From positions 1 through 50,476 of the forward strand of contig JAJJBE010000061.1 in the NCBI GenBank assembly GCA_020996635.1: a stretch of DNA of 50,476 nucleotides, read 5' to 3'. Positions within the stretch are counted from its first letter, which is position 1. Every line of letters starts with the position of its first letter. The notes beneath the pieces were generated by a model, which saw only the letters and a list, made by a program, of their open reading frames with translations, searched no databases and had not been told where the DNA came from. Shown piece by piece: positions 17,721 to 27,561 of the stretch. A program made the translations under genes and the position numbers. The DNA comes from Bathymodiolus brooksi methanotrophic gill symbiont (lineage in GTDB: Bacteria > Pseudomonadota > Gammaproteobacteria > Methylococcales > Methylomonadaceae).

Positions 17721-17760
17721 TAGTTATCACTTTTGATTTGAATCTCAAAAGTGATAATTA
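17721..17760 (+). other. Perfect hairpin after the KY-repeat genes
   Basis: TTATCACTTTTGA (17724-17736) pairs exactly with TCAAAAGTGATAA (17745-17757), extendable to 16 pairs. It lacks a T run on either side, so it may stabilise the mRNA end rather than terminate. Confidence 0.6.
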
Positions 17761-17771
17761 ATTTAATATTT

Positions 17772-17818
17772 AAATCTATTTTCCTTAATGCTAATTAAGG
17801 AAAGTAGATTTTGTTTTT
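17772..17818 (+). terminator. Long hairpin terminator after the KY-repeat genes
   Basis: An 18-bp stem (17772-17789 with 17794-17811, one G-U) closes a 4-base loop and is followed by TGTTTTTAT. This is the best terminator candidate for the two repeat-protein genes. Confidence 0.7.
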
Positions 17819-17825
17819 ATGCATA

Positions 17826-17855
17826 AAGGCTATTAATGTATAAGGTAATAGTCTT
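17826..17855 (+). other. Third hairpin in the tal leader
   Basis: AAGGCTATTA pairs with TAATAGTCTT (10 pairs, one G-U) across a 10-base loop, followed by A-rich sequence. Function unknown. Confidence 0.5.
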
Positions 17856-17907
17856 AAAAACTCAATCTAATATTTATAAATGGCTATTTTCAGCCTATCT
17901 AATTTTT

Positions 17908-17935
17908 CAACATACTTTAACTATGTTGTTTTTTA
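17908..17935 (+). terminator. Terminator-like hairpin just before tal (possible attenuator)
   Basis: CAACATA (17908-17914) pairs with TATGTTG (17922-17928), followed by TTTTTT. It ends about 30 bases before the tal start codon, too close for a promoter plus leader between them. It may act as an attenuator in the tal leader. Confidence 0.5.
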
Positions 17936-17966
17936 TTTTAACTTTTAATACATAAGGTGTCTTATT

Positions 17967-18950
17967 ATGGCTAATTTATTAGATCAACTTAAAGCGGTAA
18001 CGGTTGCTGTTGCAGATACAGGCAATATTGGTGCTATCAAAGAATTTACTCCACGTGATGCAACAACAAACCCTTCATTAATTACTGCGGCAGCTCAAAT
18101 GCCAGAGTATCAAGGTATTGTTGATGATACATTAAACGCTGCGCGTGAAACTTTAGGTGCATCTGCAAACGCAAAAGAAGTGGCTGTGTTAGCATTTGAT
18201 CGTTTAGCGGTATCTTTTGGTTTAAAAATTTTAGAAATCGTTCCACAGCGTGTTTCTACAGAAGTTGATGCTCGTTTATCTTATGATACAGATGCTACCA
18301 TTTCTAAAGGTCGTGATTTAATTGCACAATATAAAGCAGCTGGTGTTGATTCTGATCGTATCTTAATTAAAGTGGCAGCAACTTGGGAAGGTATCCAAGC
18401 GGCTAAAATTTTAGAAGCAGAAGGTATTCATACTAACTTAACTTTAGTATTTGGCTTACACCAAGCGATTGCTTGTGCTGAAAATGGAATTACCCTGATT
18501 TCTCCTTTTGTTGGTCGTATTCTTGATTGGTACAAAAAAGATACAGGTCGTGATTCTTACGATCCAGCTGAAGATCCAGGTGTTGTTTCTGTTACAGAAA
18601 TCTACAACTACTACAAAAAATTTGGTTTCAAAACAGAAGTTATGGGTGCAAGTTTCCGTAACTTAGGTGAAATTACCGAATTAGCAGGTTGTGATTTACT
18701 AACTATCGCACCAGCATTATTAGCTGAGTTACAAGCAACTGAAGGTGATTTACCTCGTAAATTAGATCCTGAAGCGGCTAAAACAATGGATATTACAGAA
18801 ATCAATGTTGATAAAGCAACATTTGATAAAATGCATGCTGAAAATCCTATGGCAACAGAAAAACTAGCTGAAGGTATCAAAGGCTTTGAAAAAGCACTAG
18901 AGTCTTTAGAAGAGTTATTAGCTAATCGTTTAGCTGAAATTGAAGCTTAA
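17967..18950 (+). CDS. tal: Transaldolase
   Basis: A 327-residue class I aldolase-type barrel. The N-terminus [20 protein letters not shown] and [16 protein letters not shown] are typical of the TalA/TalB subfamily. The Schiff-base Lys is in [19 protein letters not shown], equivalent to K132 of E. coli TalB. It interconverts sedoheptulose 7-phosphate plus glyceraldehyde 3-phosphate with erythrose 4-phosphate plus fructose 6-phosphate, completing acceptor regeneration. The ribosome-binding site is AAGGTG. The protein is about ten residues longer than E. coli TalB at the C-terminus. It follows a 285-base leader with several hairpins. Confidence 0.95.
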   Translation: MANLLDQLKAVTVAVADTGNIGAIKEFTPRDATTNPSLITAAAQMPEYQGIVDDTLNAARETLGASANAKEVAVLAFDRLAVSFGLKILEIVPQRVSTEVDARLSYDTDATISKGRDLIAQYKAAGVDSDRILIKVAATWEGIQAAKILEAEGIHTNLTLVFGLHQAIACAENGITLISPFVGRILDWYKKDTGRDSYDPAEDPGVVSVTEIYNYYKKFGFKTEVMGASFRNLGEITELAGCDLLTIAPALLAELQATEGDLPRKLDPEAAKTMDITEINVDKATFDKMHAENPMATEKLAEGIKGFEKALESLEELLANRLAEIEA

Positions 18951-18970
18951 TAATTAAGTTTTGAGCAAAG

Positions 18971-18997
18971 AAAAGGCCTACTTAGTAGGCCTTTTTT
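18971..18997. terminator. Bidirectional terminator between tal and metG
   Basis: An 11-bp perfect stem (AAAAGGCCTAC / GTAGGCCTTTT) with a TTA loop. A T run follows on the plus strand and the complementary A run precedes it, so it can serve both convergent genes. Confidence 0.9.
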
Positions 18998-19024
18998 ATG
19001 TCTGCTAGGTTTTTTTAGCAGGTT

Positions 19025-21046
19025 TTATTTAACACGCATGCCAGCAGTAGCTCCATCATCAGGATGTAAAACCCACAAGTCTTCACCGCCAGGGCCAGCA
19101 GCGAGAACCATACCCTCAGATAGGCCAAATTTCATTTTCCGTGGTTTTAAATTAGCGACGACAACCGTTAATTTTCCTTCCAAATCTTCAGGTACATACG
19201 CAGACTTTATACCGGCAAAAACGTTAATTTGAGAGTCACCAATATCAACGGTAAGTTGCAGTAATTTTTTTGCACCTTCTACGTGTTCAGCTTTAACAAT
19301 TTTAGCGATACGTAAATCAATTTTAGCAAAATCATCAAATTCAATTTCAGGGGCAATCGGATCGAATTTAGGAGTAACTGGATCTGCAATTTTCTCTAAA
19401 TTTTCTTTTGATTCTTCGATAATCGCTGCGATTTTAGTTTCATCGACACGAGTCATTAAGGCTTTAAATACTTTGATATCATGACTGAGTAATGGAGTGG
19501 TTTCTTTAGTAATCCATTGTTGAGCTTCAATATTTAAGAACTCCTCACTGTCCATTGCAAGTTTTGGTAGCACAGGGCTTAGGTAGCTAACTAACAAACG
19601 GAATAAATTAATTCCCATCGAGCAGATGTCATGTAGTTCTTGCTCTTTGCCTTCTTCCTTAGCGACTAACCAAGGCTTTTTATCATCTATATACTGGTTG
19701 GCTTTGTCAGCTAAGGCCATAATTTCACGCATGGCTTTACCGTATTCGCGTGATTCATATAAGGCTGCGATACTTTCAGATTCCGCAGTAAATTGTGCGA
19801 ATAGTTCAGGTTCAGAACATTGTGCAGATAATTTTCCATCGAAGCGTTTTTTAATAAAGCCACTACAGCGGCTGGCAATATTGACTACTTTTCCAACCAA
19901 ATCTGAATTCACACGTAAGGTGAAATCTTCAAAGCTTAAATCAATATCATCGATGCCAGAGCTAAGTTTAGCGGCAAAATAGTAGCGTAAATATTCAGGG
20001 TCTAAGTGATCTAAATAGGTGCGTGCTTTGATAAACGTACCGCGTGATTTAGACATTTTTTCGCCATTAACCGTTAAGAAACCGTGTGCGAAAACAGCAC
20101 TAGGGGGGCGAAAATTTGCTCCTTCTAGCATTGCAGGCCAAAACAAAGCATGGAAGTAAATAATATCTTTACCAATAAAGTGATATAATTCAGTTTTGCT
20201 GTCTTTAGCCCAGTACTCATCAAAATCTAGATCTTGTTTGTCACAAAGGTTTTTAAAACTTGCCATATAACCCACAGGGGCATCTAACCAGACATAAAAA
20301 TATTTACCGGGTGCATGAGGGATTTCAAAGCCAAAGTAAGGTGCATCTCGTGAAATATCCCAGTCTTGCAAGCCACTTTCTAACCATTCGGCAAGCTTGT
20401 TACTCACTTCAGGCTGTAGATGACCTTCTGTTGTTGTCCATGTTTTTAACAACTCGTTGAAATCTGCTAAATTAAAAAAGTAATGTACCGAATCTTTTTC
20501 AATGGGTTTTTCACCGGAAACCGCAGAAACTGCATTTTTTAACTCAATAGGAGAGTAGGTAGCACCACAAACTTCACAGTTGTCACCATATTGCTCTTTA
20601 GCATCACATTTGGGGCAATCACCTTTAATAAAGCGATCCGGTAAGAACATTTCTTTTTTCGGGTCGTATGCTTGTGTAATGCTACGTGAGCTAATATGCC
20701 CGGCATCGCGTAATCGTGTGTAAATAAGGCTAGAAAAATGTTTATTTTCTTCCGAGTGCGTACTGTGGTAATTATCAAAAGCAATACCAAAATCGATAAA
20801 ATCTTGTAAATGCTCTTTACCAACTTGTGCAATTAATTCTTCAGGTGTAATACCTTCCCGATCTGCTTTAAGCATAATGGGCGTACCGTGCGTATCATCG
20901 GCACAAATATAATGACACTGATTGCCACGTTTTTTTTGAAATCTGGCCCAAATGTCTGTTTGAATGTATTCAACTAAATGACCAAGATGGATAGGGCCGT
21001 TAGCGTAAGGGAGCGCACTGGTGATGAGTATTTTTCTATCTGACAT
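19025..21046 (-). CDS. metG: Methionyl-tRNA synthetase
   Basis: About 673 residues. The class I HIGH motif is HLGH within [20 protein letters not shown], a zinc knuckle follows ([18 protein letters not shown]), and the KMSKS loop is [11 protein letters not shown]. The C-terminal EMAPII-like tRNA-binding domain is present ([20 protein letters not shown] through [14 protein letters not shown]). I chose the Met at 21046 ([14 protein letters not shown]) because it matches family N-termini; an upstream ATG at 21067 would add seven residues. Neither has a good ribosome-binding site. It charges tRNA-Met for elongation and initiation. Confidence 0.95.
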   Translation of the reverse strand: MSDRKILITSALPYANGPIHLGHLVEYIQTDIWARFQKKRGNQCHYICADDTHGTPIMLKADREGITPEELIAQVGKEHLQDFIDFGIAFDNYHSTHSEENKHFSSLIYTRLRDAGHISSRSITQAYDPKKEMFLPDRFIKGDCPKCDAKEQYGDNCEVCGATYSPIELKNAVSAVSGEKPIEKDSVHYFFNLADFNELLKTWTTTEGHLQPEVSNKLAEWLESGLQDWDISRDAPYFGFEIPHAPGKYFYVWLDAPVGYMASFKNLCDKQDLDFDEYWAKDSKTELYHFIGKDIIYFHALFWPAMLEGANFRPPSAVFAHGFLTVNGEKMSKSRGTFIKARTYLDHLDPEYLRYYFAAKLSSGIDDIDLSFEDFTLRVNSDLVGKVVNIASRCSGFIKKRFDGKLSAQCSEPELFAQFTAESESIAALYESREYGKAMREIMALADKANQYIDDKKPWLVAKEEGKEQELHDICSMGINLFRLLVSYLSPVLPKLAMDSEEFLNIEAQQWITKETTPLLSHDIKVFKALMTRVDETKIAAIIEESKENLEKIADPVTPKFDPIAPEIEFDDFAKIDLRIAKIVKAEHVEGAKKLLQLTVDIGDSQINVFAGIKSAYVPEDLEGKLTVVVANLKPRKMKFGLSEGMVLAAGPGGEDLWVLHPDDGATAGMRVK

Positions 21047-21163
21047 AAAGAAGGTAAAGGGTGACATAAAGGTAAATAAAATAGCTGTGTATTATGGCAT
21101 AAAATAGCTTATTATTTTGATATGAACAGCGACAAATTGTTGTTAAAACTAGAATGACTCAAC

Positions 21164-21192
21164 ATAACCTAGTAAAATACTAGGTTATTATT
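21164..21192 (+). promoter_or_regulatory. Perfect hairpin in the mrp leader
   Basis: ATAACCTAGTA pairs exactly with TACTAGGTTAT across AAA and is followed by a weak T-rich tract, 33 bases before the mrp start codon. It could be a leader attenuator or a terminator of upstream antisense transcription. Confidence 0.4.
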
Positions 21193-21224
21193 TTAAGTAA
21201 TCTAATTTCAGTAGTTGAACTCCT

Positions 21225-22310
21225 ATGATTAAAAAAGAGCAAATAGAAAACGAATTAAAAAATATTATTGATCCCAATGTAAATACAGACTTAGTAACGG
21301 CTAAATCGGTTAAATCATTGCAGGTTGAAAATGGATGTATGCAATTAAAAATTGAACTGGGTTATCCCGCTAAAAGTTTTATTGAAGGCTTTAAACAGCA
21401 AATTACCGATAAACTTCTAGCAATGGAAGGTGTTGAAGCTGTTGATGTCGATATTAGCGTTAAAATTGTGACGCATGGTGTGCAAAATAGCTTAAAACCT
21501 ATTAAAAACATTAAAAATATCATTGCTGTTGCATCAGGCAAGGGCGGGGTAGGTAAATCAACAACCTCTGTTAATTTAGCACTTGCTTTGGCATCTGAAG
21601 GGGCACGAGTGGGTATTTTAGATGCTGATATCTATGGGCCAAGTATTCCTACAATGCTGGGTTTATCAGGGTACCCTGATAGCAAAGATAATAAAACTAT
21701 GATGCCTAAAGTATCTTATGGCATACAGACGATTTCTATCGGCTATTTAATTGATGCTGACCAGCCTATGATTTGGCGTGGCCCAATGGTGACTAACGCT
21801 TTACAGCAACTTTTAAGTGATACTAATTGGGATAACTTAGATTACCTTATCGTTGATTTACCTCCAGGGACAGGTGATATTCAGCTAACATTATCACAAC
21901 AGATTCCTGTTAGTGGCGCTGTTATTGTGACGACACCGCAAGATATTGCTTTGATTGATGCACAGCGTGGTTTGGGTATGTTTGAAAAAGTAAATGTACC
22001 AGTGCTAGGAATCATAGAAAATATGAGCATGCATATTTGCAGTAATTGTGGCCATGAAGAAGCTATTTTTGGTGAAGGTGGCGGTGCAGCGATGGCAGAG
22101 AAAAATAGCCTAGAATTATTAGGCTCTTTACCTTTAGATAAACAAATTCGTGAATTTGCAGATTCTGGCCGTCCAACAGTAGTTGCAATACCTGATAGTC
22201 GTCCTGCAGAAATTTACCGAGAAATTGCGCGTAAAATGTCTGCTAAATTAGCACTAAAAAGCAAAGATTTCAGCAGTAAATTTCCTAATATAGTTGTACA
22301 GAATACGTAA
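21225..22310 (+). CDS. apbC: Mrp/ApbC-type Fe-S cluster carrier ATPase
   Basis: A 361-residue protein with an N-terminal MIP18/DUF59-like domain (about residues 1-85) and a P-loop ATPase domain beginning IIAVASGKGGVGKSTTSVNL, the deviant Walker A of the MinD/Mrp family. The CxxC of the cluster-binding site is CSNCGHEEAIFGEGGG. These homodimers hold a bridging 4Fe-4S cluster and pass it to apoproteins. Divergent from metG, a pairing common in proteobacteria. Confidence 0.93.
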   Translation: MIKKEQIENELKNIIDPNVNTDLVTAKSVKSLQVENGCMQLKIELGYPAKSFIEGFKQQITDKLLAMEGVEAVDVDISVKIVTHGVQNSLKPIKNIKNIIAVASGKGGVGKSTTSVNLALALASEGARVGILDADIYGPSIPTMLGLSGYPDSKDNKTMMPKVSYGIQTISIGYLIDADQPMIWRGPMVTNALQQLLSDTNWDNLDYLIVDLPPGTGDIQLTLSQQIPVSGAVIVTTPQDIALIDAQRGLGMFEKVNVPVLGIIENMSMHICSNCGHEEAIFGEGGGAAMAEKNSLELLGSLPLDKQIREFADSGRPTVVAIPDSRPAEIYREIARKMSAKLALKSKDFSSKFPNIVVQNT

Positions 22311-22496
22311 GGGGACTTTGATTAAGTTGCTGAGAATTTAGGTAGAAAAACGGTCGCTATTTTAACGAAGAGAGTAGTAATGGTTGTTTTGTTGCGACAA
22401 ACTTCGTGGGAAATATTGGCTGTTTTAACGGGCTAAAAATAATTAGACTTGATTGTGGGCTTTCTTAAGCGGTTTATATAAATTGAAAGAAATTTT
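22311..22496. other. Intergenic stretch with no recognised feature
   Basis: No gene, tRNA or recognisable repeat is visible between the end of the Mrp gene and the large terminator hairpin. Short frames are interrupted by stops and have no ribosome-binding sites. Confidence 0.5.
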
Positions 22497-22540
22497 AAAA
22501 GGCGGTAATAATTCAGTAAAGTGAATTATTACCGCCTTTT
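22497..22540. terminator. Very long perfect hairpin terminator
   Basis: A 19-bp perfect stem (22497-22515 with 22522-22540) around AAAAGGCGGTAATAATTCA and a 6-base loop ends in TTTT, with the mirror A run on the other side. It probably terminates the Mrp transcript and blocks transcription in both directions. Confidence 0.85.
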
Positions 22541-22603
22541 GTGTGTGGATAGCAGTACTGCTTCAATTTTTATGGCACAATACAAGCAATTTTTAAACCA
22601 ACA

Positions 22604-22609
22604 TATAAT
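22604..22609 (+). promoter_or_regulatory. -10 element very close to the caxA start codon
   Basis: A perfect TATAAT lies six bases upstream of the ATG at 22616, and no ribosome-binding site is present. The expected transcription start would fall at the ATG, so a leaderless message is possible. The -35 (TACAAG region) is poor. Confidence 0.35.
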
Positions 22610-22615
22610 ATTCAG

Positions 22616-23587
22616 ATGGATTATCTTGTTTTAGCTCTTGGGCTGGTTGTTTTAGTGTTTGCCGCAGATTGGTTTGTGGATGGCGCTTCTGCTATCGCTA
22701 AAAACTTTGGGGTTTCGCCATTATTAATTGGTTTAACCATTGTTGGTTTAGGGACTTCAGCGCCCGAGATTCTTGTTTCTTCTATTGCCTCTTTTCAGGG
22801 GAACCCTGGTTTAGCAATTGGTAATGCAATTGGGTCTAATATCGCTAATATGGGGTTGATTTTAGGTTGTACTGCCTTAATTGCCCCGCTTGCTTTCCAT
22901 TCGGGTTTATTAAGGCGTGAATTACCTGTTTTAATGCTGATTAGTATTTTTTGTTATGTATTGGCTTTGGATGGCTTAAGTGTTTTAGATGGCATTTTTA
23001 TGTTGCTGGCTTTAGTTGCTTTTTTATATTGGCTGATTCGGTCTGGGATAAAAGCACGTAATAATCAGGATATTCTAACTCAAGAAATAGAAGATGAATT
23101 ACCTAATGCATTGCCAACGAAAAAAGCGTGGATCTATTTAGTGGTGGGTTTAGTAGGTTTATTAATCAGCTCTAAAGTCCTAGTTTGGGCGGCGGTTAAT
23201 ATTGCGCATACAATGGGTGTCAGTGATTTAGTTATTGGTTTAACGATTGTTGCTTTAGGAACCAGTTTGCCAGAGCTGGCGGCTTCTATTAGTAGTGTGC
23301 TGAAAGGTGAGGATGATTTAGCCATTGGGAATGTGATTGGCTCGAATGTTTATAATCTTTTAGCGGTGTATTCTTTACCTGCTTTGATTGCACCGGGCTT
23401 GGTTGAGTCTAGTGTTTTAGAACGTGATTTTCCTGTTTTATTAGCATTTACAGCGGTGTTGTTTCTTTTGGGCGCCAGCTTTGTGAAACTGGGCAAGATT
23501 AATCGCTGGGAAGGTGCTGGTTTGTTATCAGCTTATTTGTATTACCAATGGGTTATTTATCAAAGTACGCTGGTTGTAGCTGCTTAG
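22616..23587 (+). CDS. caxA: Inner-membrane calcium/sodium:proton antiporter (YrbG family)
   Basis: A 323-residue membrane protein with about ten helices and the two inverted alpha-repeat signatures of the cation:Ca2+ exchanger superfamily. The first is GLTIVGLGTSAPEILVSS and IGNAIGSNIANMGLILG; the second is GLTIVALGTSLPELAASI and IGNVIGSNVYNLLAV. The acidic Glu in each GTSxPE motif binds the cation. As in E. coli it precedes the kdsC-lpt cluster, although kdsD, which usually lies between, is missing. Transport substrate (Ca2+ or Na+) is by family. Confidence 0.9.
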   Translation: MDYLVLALGLVVLVFAADWFVDGASAIAKNFGVSPLLIGLTIVGLGTSAPEILVSSIASFQGNPGLAIGNAIGSNIANMGLILGCTALIAPLAFHSGLLRRELPVLMLISIFCYVLALDGLSVLDGIFMLLALVAFLYWLIRSGIKARNNQDILTQEIEDELPNALPTKKAWIYLVVGLVGLLISSKVLVWAAVNIAHTMGVSDLVIGLTIVALGTSLPELAASISSVLKGEDDLAIGNVIGSNVYNLLAVYSLPALIAPGLVESSVLERDFPVLLAFTAVLFLLGASFVKLGKINRWEGAGLLSAYLYYQWVIYQSTLVVAA

Positions 23588-23686
23588 TAGGTGTAAATGT
23601 TATATGTTGTGTGATGCTTAAGGAAGCTTTAAGCAATTTAACCAGAGGTCTTAAGGATTTTATCAAAATTAAAAGAAGTAAAGTAT

Positions 23687-24211
23687 ATGCAGAGTAGAAT
23701 TGAGAAAGCTAAGAAAATTAAAGTATTGGTTTTAGATGTAGATGGTGTTTTAACAGATGGTACTTTATTTTTTGATAATAAAGGTAAAGAATATAAAGGC
23801 TTTAATGTGCAAGATGGCTTAGGTATTAAGCTAATGCAAAAAGCGGGAATTCAAATTGCAGTTATTTCTGGGCGTAGCTCTAAACCTGTTGAGCTAAGAA
23901 TGGCAATGTTAGGTGTTAAATTAGTTTATTTAGGAAAGCTAGAAAAAGGTATTGCACTAGAAGAAATCTTACATAAAACAGGGTGTAATGCTGATGAAGT
24001 TGCGCATGTAGGTGATGATTTAATTGATTTACCTGTTTTTACGCGCGTTGGTTTTGCCGTTGCGGTAAGAAATGCAAATGAACAAATTTTACCTTATGTT
24101 GATTGGCAGACTGAGTTGTCAGGTGGGCAAGGTGCGGTGCGTGAAGTGTGTGATTTTATTTTACAATCACAGGGTAAATTGGAGGCGTTGGTTGAATCAT
24201 TTAAAACTTAA
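23687..24211 (+). CDS. kdsC: 3-deoxy-D-manno-octulosonate 8-phosphate phosphatase
   Basis: A 174-residue HAD-superfamily phosphatase without a cap domain. Motif I is VLDVDGVLTDG, motif II is VISGRSS, and motif IV is HVGDDLIDLPVF. These match KdsC, which removes phosphate from Kdo-8-phosphate on the way to lipopolysaccharide core. It is somewhat shorter than E. coli KdsC (188). The next gene, lptC, starts 2 bases after its stop codon. Confidence 0.94.
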   Translation: MQSRIEKAKKIKVLVLDVDGVLTDGTLFFDNKGKEYKGFNVQDGLGIKLMQKAGIQIAVISGRSSKPVELRMAMLGVKLVYLGKLEKGIALEEILHKTGCNADEVAHVGDDLIDLPVFTRVGFAVAVRNANEQILPYVDWQTELSGGQGAVREVCDFILQSQGKLEALVESFKT

Positions 24212-24213
24212 TA

Positions 24214-24780
24214 ATGCTGCAGAATTATAAAGGCTTTGTTGCTTTAGTTATTTTGGCAGTGTTTTCTATGTGGATGTTGAAGCGCATGCCTGAAGTCATT
24301 GAAGTTAAACAGTTAGCGAAAGCTGAGCATGATGTGGATTACTTTTCGGTAGGCTACACAAAGTTACAAATGGATGAGTTTGGTGTGCCTAGTAATAAAT
24401 TAATTGCTGATTATGCGGTACATTATCGTGATACTTCAGAAGTTAAATTAATTAACCCCGTTAATATTATATTTAAAATGTTAGCGCCGCCTTGGGTGGT
24501 CAGCTCTGAAGAAGGTGTTTTTGCTGATTCAGGTGAGACGCTTTTTCTTAAAGGTCATGTGGATATAAAAAGGAAAGCAGCAGAGGGAGGGCAGCAGATC
24601 GATATTCAAACCCGTAATTTAATGGTGGAACCAAAAAAACAGTTTGCTGAAACGGTTGAGTGGGCTGAAATGGTAATGGGGCAAGATACGATATCAGGCA
24701 TTGGAATGAAATTATTTTATGAGTCACCCATGCGAATAGAGTTATTATCAAAAGTAAGAGGGCTGTATGTTTATAAATAA
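24214..24780 (+). CDS. lptC: LPS export ABC transporter periplasmic protein LptC
   Basis: A 188-residue protein with one N-terminal membrane helix (about residues 6-22, FVALVILAVFSMWML) and a periplasmic beta-jellyroll domain (for example YTKLQMDEFGVPSNKLIADY). It bridges the LptBFG extractor to LptA and passes LPS across the periplasm. It overlaps lptA by 14 bases. Identification rests on position and fold more than on strong motifs, since LptC is poorly conserved. Confidence 0.9.
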   Translation: MLQNYKGFVALVILAVFSMWMLKRMPEVIEVKQLAKAEHDVDYFSVGYTKLQMDEFGVPSNKLIADYAVHYRDTSEVKLINPVNIIFKMLAPPWVVSSEEGVFADSGETLFLKGHVDIKRKAAEGGQQIDIQTRNLMVEPKKQFAETVEWAEMVMGQDTISGIGMKLFYESPMRIELLSKVRGLYVYK

Positions 24781-25285
24781 GGTAAGCCGCTTAGGCTATT
24801 TCTTCTGTTTACTATTGGCGACATTTCCTATTATTGCATTAGAAGGTGATACAAAGGAGCCTGTTACACTGGAGTCTGATTCTGGTTTTTTTGATGATAA
24901 AGAAGGTGTTAGTATTTACATGGGTGATGTGATTATCATTCAGGGAAGTTTGCGAATGGATGCGGATAAAGTTGTTATTTATATGGATGATAAACGCGAA
25001 ATACAAAAAATGATTGCGACAGGTAATCTTGTTAAGATAAAGCAAACAGCAGAAGAAGGTAAAAAATCCCTTCATGGTAGAGCTTTAACAATTAATTATA
25101 ATCCACTTAAGCGATTATTGGTTATGACAGGAAGCGCTGTGTTATGGCGGGGTGGTAATAAAACGGCCAGTGAGTTTATTGAGTATGACCTTGAGAGTGA
25201 AATTATTAAAGCAGGTGATAGTAAGTTGAGTGATAAGCGTGTACATGTCACTTTACAGCCAAACAGTGAACCTAGTACAGAATAA
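24767..25285 (+). CDS. lptA: LPS transport periplasmic protein LptA
   Basis: A 172-residue periplasmic protein with a signal peptide (ending [11 protein letters not shown]) and the OstA-like beta-jellyroll ([20 protein letters not shown], then [20 protein letters not shown]). It forms the periplasmic bridge carrying LPS from LptC to LptD. It ends one base into lptB's ATG, so the genes are tightly coupled. Confidence 0.92.
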   Translation: MFINKVSRLGYFFCLLLATFPIIALEGDTKEPVTLESDSGFFDDKEGVSIYMGDVIIIQGSLRMDADKVVIYMDDKREIQKMIATGNLVKIKQTAEEGKKSLHGRALTINYNPLKRLLVMTGSAVLWRGGNKTASEFIEYDLESEIIKAGDSKLSDKRVHVTLQPNSEPSTE

Positions 25286-26010
25286 TGGCAGAATTAAGAG
25301 CAGAAAAGATAGGCAAAGTTTATGGCAAACGGACGGTTGTGTTTGATGTTTCTTTGTCTGTTAATAGTAATGAAATTGTTGGCTTATTAGGGCCAAATGG
25401 TGCAGGAAAAACCACGAGCTTTTATATGCTGGTGGGGCTGGTAAAAGCAGATGCAGGCAAGATTTTTTATGGTGGCAAAGATATTACCGCCTACCCTATG
25501 CACGAAAGAGCTCGATTAGGGATTGGTTATTTGCCGCAAGAAGCTTCTGTGTTTAGAAAATTGAGTGTGGCGGATAACTTGCGTGCAGTGTTGGAGTTAA
25601 GGAAGGAGTTATTAAAGGGTCAAAGAGAGCAAATTATTAATGATTTGTTAGATGAATTTAGTATTACCCATATACGCGATAATATAGGCATGGGTTTATC
25701 GGGTGGTGAGCGACGGCGCGTAGAAATTGCACGTGCTTTAGCGACTGATCCTGAATTTATTTTATTAGATGAGCCTTTTGCAGGAGTTGATCCTATTTCA
25801 GTCCTGGAAATACAGAAAATTATTTCGCACTTAAAAGAGCGTAATATTGGCGTATTAATTACTGAACATAATGTCAGAGAAACATTGGGTATTTGTGATA
25901 GAGCTTATATATTGAATGCTGGGAAAGTGATTGCAGAAGGCAGTTCGGAAGAAATCGTTGCGAATGAAGAGGTACGACGTGTTTATTTGGGCGAAAATTT
26001 CAGTTTATGA
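25285..26010 (+). CDS. lptB: LPS export ABC transporter ATPase LptB
   Basis: A 241-residue ABC ATPase with Walker A ([15 protein letters not shown]), Q-loop ([13 protein letters not shown]), signature ([15 protein letters not shown]), Walker B ([14 protein letters not shown]) and switch His (LITEHNVRE). It powers LPS extraction by LptFG, which are not in this window. The high similarity of these motifs to E. coli LptB and the place between lptA and rpoN make the call secure. Confidence 0.97.
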   Translation: MAELRAEKIGKVYGKRTVVFDVSLSVNSNEIVGLLGPNGAGKTTSFYMLVGLVKADAGKIFYGGKDITAYPMHERARLGIGYLPQEASVFRKLSVADNLRAVLELRKELLKGQREQIINDLLDEFSITHIRDNIGMGLSGGERRRVEIARALATDPEFILLDEPFAGVDPISVLEIQKIISHLKERNIGVLITEHNVRETLGICDRAYILNAGKVIAEGSSEEIVANEEVRRVYLGENFSL

Positions 26011-26047
26011 TAATAACAAATAATCAGCCGCGATTAATGGAGTTTAA

Positions 26048-27505
26048 ATGAAGCAGTCATTACAGCTTCGAATGGGGCAGCAGTTATCAATGACCCCACA
26101 GTTACAGCAGGCAATTAAGCTGCTGCAACTATCTACACTGGATTTACAGCAAGAAATTCAACAAGCCTTAGATTCTAATATGATGCTTGAGGTTGAAGAG
26201 GAAGAGCTTTCATCTTTAGCAAACCAAGAGCTTGTTGAAGAGAAAGTGGATGTCAGTGATCAGATTAAAAGTGATGGGTCACAATCAGATATTCCAGATG
26301 AATTACCGATAGATACATCGTGGGATGATGTTTTTGAATCAGTACAGATGGGAACTGCAGCTGCACCAGCAGCAGATAATGATTTTCCGGATTTTGAAAC
26401 GCAACGTAGTAAAGCAGAAAGCCTTCAAGATCATTTGACTTGGCAAATGGAAATGCAAGTTTTTACCGACAGGGATCGTGTTTTGGCGATTGCGATTATT
26501 GATGCAATTGATGAATGCGGTTTTTTGAGTATGACGGTAGATGAGCTGCACGAAGGTATGTTATTACAGCTAGAAGAATTAGATCTAGCTGAAGTTTATA
26601 CTACCTTGCATCGAATACAGCAGTTTGATCCGTCAGGTATTGCGGCGGAAAATTTACAAGATAGTTTGCGGATACAAATATCTCAGTTAGATGATACAAC
26701 CCCCTGTAAAGCAGAAGCACTGGAACTAGTTGAGCGATTTTTAGATTTATTAGTTGCGCAAGATAGAGCCAAATTAATGAAGAAATTGCTCGTATCTGAG
26801 TCTAAGTTAACAGCTATTATTAGCTTGGTGCGTTCATTAGACCCAAGGCCAGGTGAAGCGATTGCCGTTAAAGTATCAGAATATATTGTGCCCGATGTGT
26901 TTGTTGCTAAAGTGGGGGGGGGGTGGCGCGTGGAATTGAACCCTGATATCTCACCTAGGTTACGAGTCAATCCTTTTTATTCTGGCTTAATTAAACGTGC
27001 TGATAATAGTAAAGATAATACCAGTATGAAGGAGCATCTACAGGAAGCGCGCTGGTTTATTAAGAGTTTGCATAGCAGAAATGATACTTTGTTACGTGTA
27101 GCAAAAAGTATCATAGAAAAACAAACAGAATTTCTTGAGCATGGCGCTATTGCTATGAAACCAATGGTGTTAAGGGATATTGCTGAAGAATTAGAGTTGC
27201 ATGAATCAACTATTTCTAGAGTAACAACACAGAAATATATGCACTTACCTAATGGAGTGATAGAGTTTAAATACTTTTTTTCTAGCCATGTTTCTACTGC
27301 TGGTGGCGGTGAATGTTCGGCAATTGCTATTAGGGCATTTATAAAAGAGTTAGTGAGTAATGAGAATCCAGTAAAGCCGTTAAGTGATAATAAAATGGCG
27401 GAGTTGTTAAAAGAGAAAGGAATAAATGTTGCGAGGCGAACCATAGCAAAGTATCGTGAGGCAAGTTCTATTCCATCATCAAGCCAAAGAAAGCGGCTTT
27501 TGTAA
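26048..27505 (+). CDS. rpoN: RNA polymerase sigma-54 factor
   Basis: A 485-residue protein. Region I is Gln-rich (LRMGQQLSMTPQLQQAIKLL) and binds activators. An acidic region II follows, then the core-binding domain and a helix-turn-helix. The RpoN box near the C-terminus (ARRTIAKYREASSIPSSSQR) contacts the -24 promoter element. Sigma-54 drives genes such as nitrogen assimilation and motility with enhancer-binding activators. A run of ten G residues (26914-26923) encodes part of VGGGW in the middle of the gene and is a possible slippage site. Confidence 0.96.
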   Translation: MKQSLQLRMGQQLSMTPQLQQAIKLLQLSTLDLQQEIQQALDSNMMLEVEEEELSSLANQELVEEKVDVSDQIKSDGSQSDIPDELPIDTSWDDVFESVQMGTAAAPAADNDFPDFETQRSKAESLQDHLTWQMEMQVFTDRDRVLAIAIIDAIDECGFLSMTVDELHEGMLLQLEELDLAEVYTTLHRIQQFDPSGIAAENLQDSLRIQISQLDDTTPCKAEALELVERFLDLLVAQDRAKLMKKLLVSESKLTAIISLVRSLDPRPGEAIAVKVSEYIVPDVFVAKVGGGWRVELNPDISPRLRVNPFYSGLIKRADNSKDNTSMKEHLQEARWFIKSLHSRNDTLLRVAKSIIEKQTEFLEHGAIAMKPMVLRDIAEELELHESTISRVTTQKYMHLPNGVIEFKYFFSSHVSTAGGGECSAIAIRAFIKELVSNENPVKPLSDNKMAELLKEKGINVARRTIAKYREASSIPSSSQRKRLL

Positions 27506-27561
27506 GAAAGTAGTACAATACAAAATTATTTTTATCAGAACATTATAATTAGGAGAAGGAT

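Noticed and set aside
12979-18950. RuMP block as recently transferred DNA
   Set aside because: Base composition is similar to neighbours and codon bias is explained by high expression; no mobile elements flank it.
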